DNA of 9,338 nt. Source: Clostridia bacterium. GTDB taxonomy: Bacteria > Bacillota > Clostridia > Christensenellales > Maliibacteriaceae. The translations under genes were made by a program, and so were the position numbers. Below the pieces are notes generated by a model. It saw only the letters and a program-made list of their open reading frames with translations, searched no databases and was not told where the DNA came from. How positions within the stretch are numbered: position 1 is the first letter of the stretch; every line of letters starts with the position of its first letter. Of this stretch, positions 1 to 5,906 are shown piece by piece. The DNA lies in NCBI GenBank assembly GCA_017935825.1, contig JAGBGW010000070.1, positions 1-9,338 of the forward strand, in the 5' to 3' direction.

Positions 1-587
1 ACAAGGACGACCTTCTTAGCGGACATGATTGCGCCCATGCCCATGGTGATAGCGCTGCGCGGTACATCTTCTTCCTTCTCGAAGAAACGAGCGTTTGCCT
101 TGATGGTGGACTCGTCAAGAACGACGGTGTGGGTGGGCTTGATGAAAATCTCGTCGGGCTCGTTGAAACCGATGTGACCGTCAAGACCAAGGCCCAGAAG
201 CTGAAGGTCGATGCCGCCGAAAGCCTCGATGCGTGCATCATACTCTGCTGCTTCCTTCTCAAAGTCTTCAGCAATGCCGCTGGGAACATAGGTGTTTGCC
301 TTGTCGATATTGACGTGGTTAAACAGATTCACATCCATGAAGTAGCGATAGCTCTGGTCGTTGGTGCCGTCAAGACCGACATACTCGTCAAGGTTGACAG
401 AGCGAACGGTAGAAAAATCGATGTCGCCTGCTTTGTTCATCTTGATCAGCTCTTCATAAGCACCAACGGGGGTGGAACCGGTTGCAAGACCAAGCACGCA
501 GTCAGGCTTGGAGATGATCTGTGCGGCGATGAGCATTGCTGCTTTGCGGCTGAGTTCTTCATAGGTGTTGACGGTGATGAATTTCAT
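1..587 (-). CDS. nagB: Glucosamine-6-phosphate deaminase, 3' end cut by window edge
   Basis: Converts glucosamine-6-phosphate to fructose-6-phosphate and ammonia in the cytoplasm, feeding amino sugars into glycolysis. I translated the minus strand from the ATG at 587–585. It gives 195 residues open to the window edge, so roughly the last 45–50 residues of a usual 240–245 are missing. Family motifs seen: GLATGSTP (33–40), the sugar-phosphate loop; NLDEY (65–69) with D67; GLGLDGHIGFNEP (132–144) with D136, H138 and E143. These match the E. coli catalytic set D72, D141, H143, E148, with the same 69-residue interval between the two Asp. A GGAGGA ribosome binding site lies at 596–601. It is the third gene after the HTH–GlmM fusion and the beta-helix acyltransferase, 40 bases downstream of the latter. 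No separate promoter is evident in that gap, so co-transcription is likely. Identity is very secure. Confidence 0.96.
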   Translation of the reverse strand, partial: MKFITVNTYEELSRKAAMLIAAQIISKPDCVLGLATGSTPVGAYEELIKMNKAGDIDFSTVRSVNLDEYVGLDGTNDQSYRYFMDVNLFNHVNIDKANTYVPSGIAEDFEKEAAEYDARIEAFGGIDLQLLGLGLDGHIGFNEPDEIFIKPTHTVVLDESTIKANARFFEKEEDVPRSAITMGMGAIMSAKKVVL

Positions 588-627
588 TTTGTTTTTCCTC
601 CGAAAAATAGTCTTATGTAAATGGATT

Positions 628-1290
628 TTATACGCGTTTTACGATATTGGTCTGGCTCTTGATGATGCAGCCTTCAGGGAAGACACCGCGAAGTGCATTC
701 AAGGGGTAGGCGGAAGTGTTTCTGCCGATGACGGTACCGGGGTTGAGCACGCAGCCGCAGCCGATATCTGCGCCATCTGCCAGAATGCCGCCGATCTTGC
801 GAAGACCGGTTTCGATATCTTCTTCCCCATGGATGACGACGGGTTTGCCGTCGGTTTTGAGGTTGGAGCAGATGGAGCCAGCGCCCATGTGCGCACGGTT
901 ACCAAGGATGGAATCGCCCACATAGTTGTAGTGCGGCACCTGTACTTTGTCAAGCAGCACGCAGTTTTTCAGCTCACTGGAGTTGCCGATGACACAGCCG
1001 CGACCGGTGATCACATTGCCGCGAAGGAATGCACCGGGGCGAATTTCGGTATTTGCACCGATAATGGCCGGCGGCTCAATGGTGACGGTGGGATAGATTT
1101 TAACGTTCTCCCCTACCCATACACCTTCGGAAATTTCCGTAAAGCCTTCCATACCGCCTTCGATCAGTTCGGCAATGTAGCCTTTGATCTTGGGCAGCAT
1201 TTCCCAGGGATATTCAGCCCCTGCGAAAAGTTTTTCAAGATACGGAACCTGACAATCATACAGTTCCTCAGTTCGCACTTTTTTAATCAA
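628..1290 (-). CDS. Left-handed beta-helix acyltransferase, GlmU C-terminal-domain-like, stand-alone
   Basis: A 220-residue protein with an N-terminal helical segment (about 1–50) and hexapeptide-repeat left-handed beta-helix (about 55–205). It resembles the acetyltransferase half of GlmU, which acetylates glucosamine-1-phosphate, but it has no nucleotidyltransferase domain. Hand alignment to remembered E. coli GlmU matches the active-site set: R84 in RPGA, K108 in ELKN, H120 and Y123 in PHYNYVGD, GAGS (136–139) and N143. The match suggests acetyl-CoA-dependent acylation of a sugar phosphate; the actual substrate is inferred. Such proteins are often labelled UDP-GlcNAc pyrophosphorylase, which this domain content does not support. 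The start is TTG at 1290–1288: an in-frame stop lies just upstream, and AAAGGGGG at 1298–1305 is 7 bases away. The first 8 bases overlap the end of the upstream glmM-like gene in another frame, suggesting translational coupling. Fold certain; substrate moderate. Confidence 0.85.
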   Translation of the reverse strand: MIKKVRTEELYDCQVPYLEKLFAGAEYPWEMLPKIKGYIAELIEGGMEGFTEISEGVWVGENVKIYPTVTIEPPAIIGANTEIRPGAFLRGNVITGRGCVIGNSSELKNCVLLDKVQVPHYNYVGDSILGNRAHMGAGSICSNLKTDGKPVVIHGEEDIETGLRKIGGILADGADIGCGCVLNPGTVIGRNTSAYPLNALRGVFPEGCIIKSQTNIVKRV

Positions 1291-2905
1291 GACAGTGCCC
1301 CCTTTGTTTCATCGTATTTGCAATGCGCTGTGCATATTCCACACACTGCGCTTCGGTTTGCGCTTCGATCATGATGCGGATGACGGATTCGGTACCGCTT
1401 TGGCGAAGCAGCACGCGTCCGTTGCCGTCGATCAGCTTTTCAATTTCCGTCTTTTCCTGCTGCACAGCGGAATCTGCCATGACAGCTGCCTTATCCTTCA
1501 CATAGACGTTCAGCGTATGTTGGGGATAAAGATTGATCTGCTCGGTCAATTCAGAAAGTGTTGCCTTGGTATCACACAGTTCTTCCGTCAGCATGATTGC
1601 GGTCAGAAGTCCGTCACCTGTGGTTGCGTACTTCTTCAAAATGACATGACCCGTCTGCTCGCCGCCCAGGGAAAAGTCATTTTCCTGCATGCACTCGTAG
1701 ACGAAACGGTCACCCACCTTAGTCTGACGGCACTTGATGCCAAGCTTTGCAAGGCTGGTAACAAGACCGCTGTTGGACATAATGGTCGCAACCACGGTGT
1801 CGCCGTTTAACATTCCGCGGGATTTCAGTCGCTTGCCAAGGATGTAGAGCATCATATCGCCATCGACCGTGTTGCCGTTTTCATCCACCGCTATACATCT
1901 GTCGCAGTCGCCGTCAAAGGCAAAGCCAAGATCAAGATGCTGTTCTTTTACAAGACGACTCAAGCGTTCAATATGGGTGGAACCGCAATCGCTGTTGATG
2001 TTCAGTCCGTCGGGATCTGCACCGATGACCACGGTCTGTGCACCCAATGCACCGAAGACCGCGCGGGCGATCATCCAGGATGCACCGTTGGCACAGTCAA
2101 GACCGATGCGAAGATTGCGGTAGGAATGGCCCGCAAGAGAGATCAGATAGGCGATGTAGCGGTTTCTGCCTGCCACATAGTCCACGATGCAGCCGATGCG
2201 CTCGCGGCTTGCCAAAGGCAAGTCAGGCGCTGAGATGCCCAACGCACGCATATTGCCGTCGATATAAGCTTCGATCAGAGCAGTGGTTTGGTCATCCAGC
2301 TTTTCACCATAACGGTTAATGACTTTGATGCCGTTATCGTAGTAAGGATTGTGGGATGCGGTGATCATGATGCCGCAATCGAACGCATCCTGATGGGTCA
2401 CGTAGGACACGCTGGGCGTTGTGGTAACATGCAGCATGTAAGCGTCTGCACCCGAAGCGGTAATACCTGCCACGATGGAATACTCAAGCATATAGCTGGA
2501 ACGTCGGGTGTCCTTGCCAATGACGATGCGTGGACGATACCCTGCCTTGTTGCAGCCGGAAAGTTCACTTGCATAGTACCAGCCAAGGAAGCGGCCGACC
2601 CGATACGCCTGCATGGACGTCAGGTTCAGGTTTGCTTCCCCGCGGAAGCCGTCAGTACCAAAGTATTTATTCTTCACCGGTGCACCGGGTGCATTGCGGT
2701 GAATTTCGATTTTATCGTGAAGCAGTTCATCCGTGGAAATTTCAAACAGTTCACAAAGCTGAATGACTTTATCGATCTGCGGAAGCGCCTGATCCATCTC
2801 CCATTTGGAAACGGACTGGCGGGAAACAGACACCCGTTCGGCAAGCTGTTCCTGCGAAATACCGGCTGCCATACGAAGCTGAGCGATTTTTTCACCAATT
2901 GTCAT
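1283..2905 (-). CDS. glmM: XRE helix-turn-helix fused to phosphoglucosamine mutase-like enzyme
   Basis: A 540-residue two-part protein. Residues 5–62 form an XRE/Cro-type DNA-binding helix-turn-helix (SQEQLAERVSVSRQSVSKWE, 17–36). Residues about 79–535 form a complete alpha-D-phosphohexomutase: KYFGTDGFRG (80–89), phosphoserine loop TASHNP (182–187, S184), metal loop DGDCDR (331–336), sugar loop GGEQTGH (414–420) and phosphate loop RQSGTESVIR (501–510). FGTDG and GGEQTGH favour GlmM (glucosamine-6-P to glucosamine-1-P) over other hexomutases, as does the neighbouring nagB. The phosphate loop has S507 where Pro is usual. Ordinary GlmM is about 445–450 residues and starts near KYFGTDG. Here the whole HTH is in frame, with a strong ribosome binding site before it (2913–2922) and none before a possible internal GTG at V77, so the fusion looks real. 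It heads the operon. I infer an enzyme that may also regulate transcription. A different hexose-phosphate mutase specificity remains possible. Confidence 0.92.
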   Translation of the reverse strand: MTIGEKIAQLRMAAGISQEQLAERVSVSRQSVSKWEMDQALPQIDKVIQLCELFEISTDELLHDKIEIHRNAPGAPVKNKYFGTDGFRGEANLNLTSMQAYRVGRFLGWYYASELSGCNKAGYRPRIVIGKDTRRSSYMLEYSIVAGITASGADAYMLHVTTTPSVSYVTHQDAFDCGIMITASHNPYYDNGIKVINRYGEKLDDQTTALIEAYIDGNMRALGISAPDLPLASRERIGCIVDYVAGRNRYIAYLISLAGHSYRNLRIGLDCANGASWMIARAVFGALGAQTVVIGADPDGLNINSDCGSTHIERLSRLVKEQHLDLGFAFDGDCDRCIAVDENGNTVDGDMMLYILGKRLKSRGMLNGDTVVATIMSNSGLVTSLAKLGIKCRQTKVGDRFVYECMQENDFSLGGEQTGHVILKKYATTGDGLLTAIMLTEELCDTKATLSELTEQINLYPQHTLNVYVKDKAAVMADSAVQQEKTEIEKLIDGNGRVLLRQSGTESVIRIMIEAQTEAQCVEYAQRIANTMKQRGHCLD

Positions 2906-2912
2906 CTTTTGG

Positions 2913-2922
2913 CACCCCCTTT
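2913..2922 (-). promoter_or_regulatory. Ribosome binding site of HTH–glmM
   Basis: AAAGGGGGTG read on the minus strand, with 9 bases between its G run and the ATG at 2905. It can pair along its whole length with the 16S 3' end using one G·U wobble. It fixes the start in front of the HTH domain and is the main sequence argument that the fusion is expressed as one protein. Confidence 0.8.
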
Positions 2923-2929
2923 GTATTTC

Positions 2930-2958
2930 ATAATACTATACTATACCATCCTTGTCCA
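2930..2958 (-). promoter_or_regulatory. Sigma-A-type promoter of the amino-sugar operon
   Basis: On the minus strand, TGGACA (2958–2953, five of six to consensus) and TATTAT (2935–2930, five of six) are separated by exactly 17 bases. The predicted transcript start near 2923 leaves a leader of about 18 bases with the ribosome binding site almost at its 5' end. Neighbouring TATAGT repeats offer alternative −10 boxes without a good −35. The call is by consensus only. Confidence 0.65.
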
Positions 2959-2967
2959 TAGTACAAC

Positions 2968-3002
2968 CAACCAAAAGTGGATATTTTCGCAACTTTTGGT
3001 TG
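2968..3002. promoter_or_regulatory. 11-bp inverted repeat, candidate operator for HTH–GlmM
   Basis: CAACCAAAAGT (2968–2978) and ACTTTTGGTTG (2992–3002) are perfect inverted copies around a 13-base AT-rich centre. The near arm lies 9 bases upstream of the −35 box of the glmM promoter. There is no U-tract following, so it does not look like a terminator. Arms whose centres are 24 bases apart suit a dimeric or tetrameric DNA-binding protein. The HTH of GlmM or the divergent XRE regulator are the obvious candidates; which one binds is inference. Confidence 0.5.
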
Positions 3003-3119
3003 CGAATTCGCTTTTTCAGCATTTTTCAAGCATGGATTTTATTTTTGATCGTTCTGTTTTTGTAAAGTTTGGTTATCGAAAAGGAATTGTAAACTTCGTG
3101 TGCTTTTCCCCTGTCCCAC

Positions 3120-3175
3120 GGTTGATTTTTGGATAAACCACAGGTTTAGTTGACTAAACCAGCTGTCGGTTGATT
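3120..3175. promoter_or_regulatory. Cluster of inverted and direct repeats upstream of XRE gene, candidate autoregulatory operators
   Basis: GGTTTAGTTGACTAAACC (3143–3160) is a perfect palindrome of 8-bp arms around TG. TAAACCACAGGTTTA (3134–3148) is a second palindrome of 6-bp arms sharing the GGTTTA. The element GTTGA(T/C)T occurs three times in the same orientation: 3121–3127, 3149–3155 and 3169–3175, the last two exactly 20 bases apart. The third copy contains the predicted −35 box of the regulator gene. The layout fits a repressor acting on its own promoter, but no binding partner can be assigned from sequence. Confidence 0.5.
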
Positions 3176-3198
3176 AAAAAACGCATCCATGATAGGAT
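3170..3198 (+). promoter_or_regulatory. Predicted promoter of the XRE membrane regulator
   Basis: TTGATT (3170–3175) and TAGGAT (3193–3198) are 17 bases apart, each four of six to consensus. Predicted start near 3205 gives a leader of about 25 bases containing GGAGG at 3217–3221. The −35 overlaps the third GTTGAYT repeat, so a bound protein there would block polymerase. Confidence 0.5.
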
Positions 3199-3229
3199 GA
3201 AATCAAGCAAAACAACGGAGGTTTTTCCA

Positions 3230-3628
3230 ATGAGCAAACAGACAATGGGCGCCATGATCGCCGCCCTTCGAAAAGAACATAACATGACCCAGCTGGACCT
3301 GGCGCAGAAAATGGGTGTTACCGACAAGGCCGTCTCCAAATGGGAGCGCGACCTTGCCTTCCCCGACGTCAGCACCCTGCCCAAGCTTGCGGAAGTACTT
3401 GGTGTAAGCGTGGATGAACTGATGCAGTGCAAGAAGAATCAAGAGAAAGCTACGGAGGCACCCAAGGGTAATCTTGTTTCCCTCATCTGCAAAGCGGTCG
3501 CACTTGCCATGGGTGTGGCAGGACTTGTGCTTTCCATCTTAAAACAGCTTGATCTTTATTCTGCCATCGGTATGATGAGCATTGCCATCATCGCCATTGC
3601 GATCTATCTTTTCACAAACGAAAAGTAA
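3230..3628 (+). CDS. XRE-family regulator with two C-terminal membrane segments
   Basis: A 132-residue protein. Residues 6–64 form an XRE-type helix-turn-helix (TQLDLAQKMGVTDKAVSKWE, 20–39) ending in the common VDELM segment. A short charged linker (66–80) precedes two hydrophobic stretches, about 82–104 and 109–128, long enough to cross the membrane, with a lysine-rich flank. This is a widespread Gram-positive architecture of small membrane-tethered regulators; ligands are mostly unknown. I chose the ATG at 3230 because GGAGG sits 8 bases upstream. A longer frame from TTG at 3170 would overlap the promoter and has no ribosome binding site. It is the only plus-strand gene here and is divergent from HTH–glmM. 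Its recognition helix (TDKAVSKWE) differs from that of the GlmM fusion (SRQSVSKWE), so the two probably bind different sites. It may control itself and possibly the neighbouring operon; neither is shown. Confidence 0.88.
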   Translation: MSKQTMGAMIAALRKEHNMTQLDLAQKMGVTDKAVSKWERDLAFPDVSTLPKLAEVLGVSVDELMQCKKNQEKATEAPKGNLVSLICKAVALAMGVAGLVLSILKQLDLYSAIGMMSIAIIAIAIYLFTNEK

Positions 3629-3639
3629 ATTAACATAAA

Positions 3640-3671
3640 AAACGGTGCAGTTCGATTGAACTGCACCGTTT
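3640..3671. terminator. Bidirectional intrinsic terminator
   Basis: AACGGTGCAGTTC (3641–3653) pairs perfectly with GAACTGCACCGTT (3658–3670) around GATT, extended to 14 bp by A3640–T3671. A T-rich run follows on the plus strand (TTTGTGTTTT) and an A run precedes it (AAAAAA), so it can end both the regulator transcript and the convergent fusA2-like transcript, whose stop codon is at 3688. Confidence 0.93.
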
Positions 3672-3687
3672 GTGTTTTGACTTAAAA

Positions 3688-5772
3688 TCAGTCTTCGTCT
3701 GCGTCCTTCTTAGCCTGCTCGATAACCTTGGATGCGATATTTTCGGGGCACTGTTCATAGCGCTCGAACCACATATCAAAGCTGCCGCGAGCCTGGGTCA
3801 TGGAACGAAGGTCGGTTGCATACTTGAACATCTCGGATTCGGGAACCTCAGCGATGATCTTCTGCATGCCGTCGTCCATGGGATCCATACCCATAACACG
3901 ACCGCGACGACGGTTCATGTCGCCCATAACGTCGCCCATGTAATCACCGGGGACGATAACTTCTACGTGATAGACGGGCTCAAGCAGAACGGGGCTTGCC
4001 TCAGCCATACCCTTCTTGAAAGCAAGGGATGCTGCGGTCTTGAATGCCATTTCGTTGGAGTCAACGGGATGGTAAGAACCGTCATACAGAGCGCACTTCA
4101 AGTTCACTACGGGGAAGCCTGCAAGGACACCCTTGAGGATTGCTTCACGCAGACCCTTTTCAACTGCGGGGATGAAGTTACGCGGTACTGCGCCGCCGAC
4201 GACGCGATCTTCAAAGATGAAGTCTGCGCTGCCGTCCATGATGGGAGAGAACTCTACCCAGCAATCACCGAACTGACCATGGCCACCGGACTGCTTCTTA
4301 TGACGGCCCTGGGCTTTGACGGTCTTACGGATGGTTTCGCGATAAGGAATGATGGGATCGCGAAGAACTGCGGTTGCACCGAACTTGTTCTTCAGCTTCA
4401 TGGTGATGATATCGATATGGGTCTCACCCTGACCGCTGATGAGGGTTTCGTTGGTGTACTCGCTCTTCTTGACGGTGAAGGAAGGATCTTCTTCAGCAAG
4501 ACGTGCAAGATCGCCAAAGACCTTATCTTCTTCACCCTGCTTGCCTGCGTAAACTGCCAACGAGATGGAGGGCTTGGGGAACTTGATTGCGGGGAACTGG
4601 ACCTGCTTGCCTGCATCGCACAGGGTGTGGCCGGTCTGGGTGTACTGCAGCTTTGCAACTGCGCCGATGTCACCTGCTACAAGCTGAGAAACGCCGGTCT
4701 GGGTCTTACCGCACATGCTGTAAAGGTTGCCGGGCTTTTCGTTCTTGCCAACGTTGGGGTTGTAGATGGTCATATCGCTGGTAAGAGTACCGGACATAAC
4801 CTTGAACAGAGACAGCTTGCCAACGAAGGGGTCAGCAACGGTCTTGAAGACGCGTGCGCTGAAAGGTGCGGTAGAATCGCATACAACCTCGATCTCGTCC
4901 TCTGCCTTTACGTCGGTAGCAACTGCTGCGGGACGTGCGTCGGGAGAAGGAACAAATTCTACGATGCAATCCAGAAGCTTGTTAACACAAAGGTTGGGAG
5001 CTGCTGCGCCGCAAAGAACGGGAGCAACGGAACCGTCGAGCATACCAAGATGCAGACCACGAAGGATTTCTTCGTTGGAAAGTTCCATTTCCTCGAAGTA
5101 CTTCTCCATCAGTTCTTCATCGGTACCTGCTGCAGTTTCCATCAGACCTTCGCGAAGTGCCTCTGCGCTGTCTGCATACTCTGCAGGGATCTCAATTTCA
5201 GCATAGCCCTTACCGTCGAAACGATAAGCCTTCTGCTCGATGATATCAATGTAACCGACAAACTTCTCGTTTTCCATAATTGCTTCCTGAAGAGCAATAA
5301 CGGAAGAACCAAACTGCTCCTGCAGAGCTTCGATGGTCTTGTTGAAGTTTGCGTGCTCACGATCCATGTTGTTGACAAACAGGATACGGCCAAGATTCTG
5401 CTTTTTGCAGGCATTCCATGCCTTCTCGGTACCGACTGCGGGACCGGAAACACCGTTTACAACGATGATAGCTGCATCAGCAACTTCCAGTGCGGCGTTC
5501 ATTTCACCAACGAAGTCGAAGTAACCGGGAACGTCGATCACGTTTACGCGGCAGTTCTTCCAATCCATGGGAGCAACAGCTGCAGTAATGGAGATCTGGC
5601 GTTTTGCCTCTTCGGGATCATAGTCACAGACGGTGGAACCGTTGTCGGTCTTGCCCATTCTGTCGATGACTTTTGCGTTGTAAAGCATTGCTTCGGTCAG
5701 GGTCGTTTTACCCTCACCGCTGTGGCCGACGATCGCAACGTTGCGAATCTGAGCGGTCTGATAAGATTTCAT
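3688..5772 (-). CDS. Elongation factor G-like GTPase (EF-G2 type)
   Basis: A 694-residue full-length EF-G-like protein. Order seen: G domain with P-loop GHSGEGKTT (16–24), switch I RQISI (58–62), switch II DVPGYFDF (80–87), G4 motif NNMD (134–137); then EF-G domains II–V, including the domain IV segment SGGHGQFGD and a C-terminal region with GDVMGDMNRRRGRV. Canonical EF-G has DTPGHVDF and NKMD. Tyr84 instead of the catalytic His is, as I recall, shared by EF-G2 proteins such as T. thermophilus EF-G-2; Asn instead of Lys in G4 is less usual. Domain IV lacks the normal translocase tip sequence. So it is more likely an accessory EF-G paralogue than the housekeeping fusA, which normally sits with rpsL, rpsG and tuf. 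Cellular role of EF-G2 is unclear. Monocistronic: own promoter, terminator at 3640–3671, AAGGGGG ribosome binding site at 5781–5787, 8 bases before the ATG. Confidence 0.93.
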   Translation of the reverse strand: MKSYQTAQIRNVAIVGHSGEGKTTLTEAMLYNAKVIDRMGKTDNGSTVCDYDPEEAKRQISITAAVAPMDWKNCRVNVIDVPGYFDFVGEMNAALEVADAAIIVVNGVSGPAVGTEKAWNACKKQNLGRILFVNNMDREHANFNKTIEALQEQFGSSVIALQEAIMENEKFVGYIDIIEQKAYRFDGKGYAEIEIPAEYADSAEALREGLMETAAGTDEELMEKYFEEMELSNEEILRGLHLGMLDGSVAPVLCGAAAPNLCVNKLLDCIVEFVPSPDARPAAVATDVKAEDEIEVVCDSTAPFSARVFKTVADPFVGKLSLFKVMSGTLTSDMTIYNPNVGKNEKPGNLYSMCGKTQTGVSQLVAGDIGAVAKLQYTQTGHTLCDAGKQVQFPAIKFPKPSISLAVYAGKQGEEDKVFGDLARLAEEDPSFTVKKSEYTNETLISGQGETHIDIITMKLKNKFGATAVLRDPIIPYRETIRKTVKAQGRHKKQSGGHGQFGDCWVEFSPIMDGSADFIFEDRVVGGAVPRNFIPAVEKGLREAILKGVLAGFPVVNLKCALYDGSYHPVDSNEMAFKTAASLAFKKGMAEASPVLLEPVYHVEVIVPGDYMGDVMGDMNRRRGRVMGMDPMDDGMQKIIAEVPESEMFKYATDLRSMTQARGSFDMWFERYEQCPENIASKVIEQAKKDADED

Positions 5773-5852
5773 TGGAATCTCCCCCTTATGGTATCGCCAT
5801 CGGTCCGCTTTCCGTATGGCTGGATTTTTTCAGCGGATAACATTACTACAGT

Positions 5853-5881
5853 ATTATATCAAAGAAGAAGCGGTTTGCAAA
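5853..5881 (-). promoter_or_regulatory. Promoter of the EF-G2-like gene
   Basis: On the minus strand a perfect TATAAT (5858–5853) is preceded at 17 bases by TTTGCA (5881–5876), or at 16 bases by TTGCAA. The predicted start near 5846 gives a leader of about 73 bases that contains a CCGCT/AGCGG inverted pair. The −35 lies inside the right (minus-strand 3') side of the 5868–5906 hairpin. Confidence 0.65.
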
Positions 5882-5906
5882 GCCTTTTTTAGGCCACAAA
5901 CCGCTT
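5868..5906. terminator. Long hairpin overlapping the EF-G2 promoter; possible terminator of the hemZ operon
   Basis: AAGCGGTTTG (5868–5877) and CAAACCGCTT (5897–5906) are a perfect 10-bp inverted repeat. An inner GCCT/AGGC stem (5882–5885, 5891–5894) caps a T5 loop. On the minus strand it lies downstream of the operon ending at 6205 and is followed by CTTCTTTG, a poor U-tract. On the plus strand it is followed by TTTTA but has no gene before it. It could end the minus-strand operon or regulate the promoter it overlaps. Confidence 0.45.

Larger units (their letters stand above)
2906..3229. other. Divergent intergenic region between HTH–glmM and XRE regulator
   Basis: This 324-base gap holds two divergent promoters about 280 bases apart, the 11-bp inverted repeat on the glmM side and a cluster of repeats on the regulator side. 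Between 3003 and 3119 I see only AT-rich sequence with T runs. I find no credible reading frame with a ribosome binding site and no further repeat there. Confidence 0.6.

Noticed and set aside
565..1374. 269-codon plus-strand frame over the acyltransferase
   Set aside because: Complement shadow of a gene whose active-site motifs are clear on the minus strand.
2675..2677. Internal GTG start giving an HTH-less GlmM
   Set aside because: No purine-rich site precedes it, whereas the full-length start has a strong one.
2288..3136. 282-codon plus-strand frame over the 5' end of HTH–glmM and the intergenic region
   Set aside because: Antisense to the well-supported fusion gene and with no family resemblance or start signal.
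3170..3229. Upstream TTG start for the XRE regulator
   Set aside because: It would overlap the predicted −35 and −10 boxes and has no ribosome binding site; the ATG at 3230 has GGAGG at 8 bases.
3670..5892. 740-codon plus-strand open frame antisense to the EF-G2-like gene
   Set aside because: It mirrors the coding strand of a clear EF-G family gene, resembles no protein I know, lacks a ribosome binding site and begins within the terminator region. It is open through codon bias of the opposite gene.
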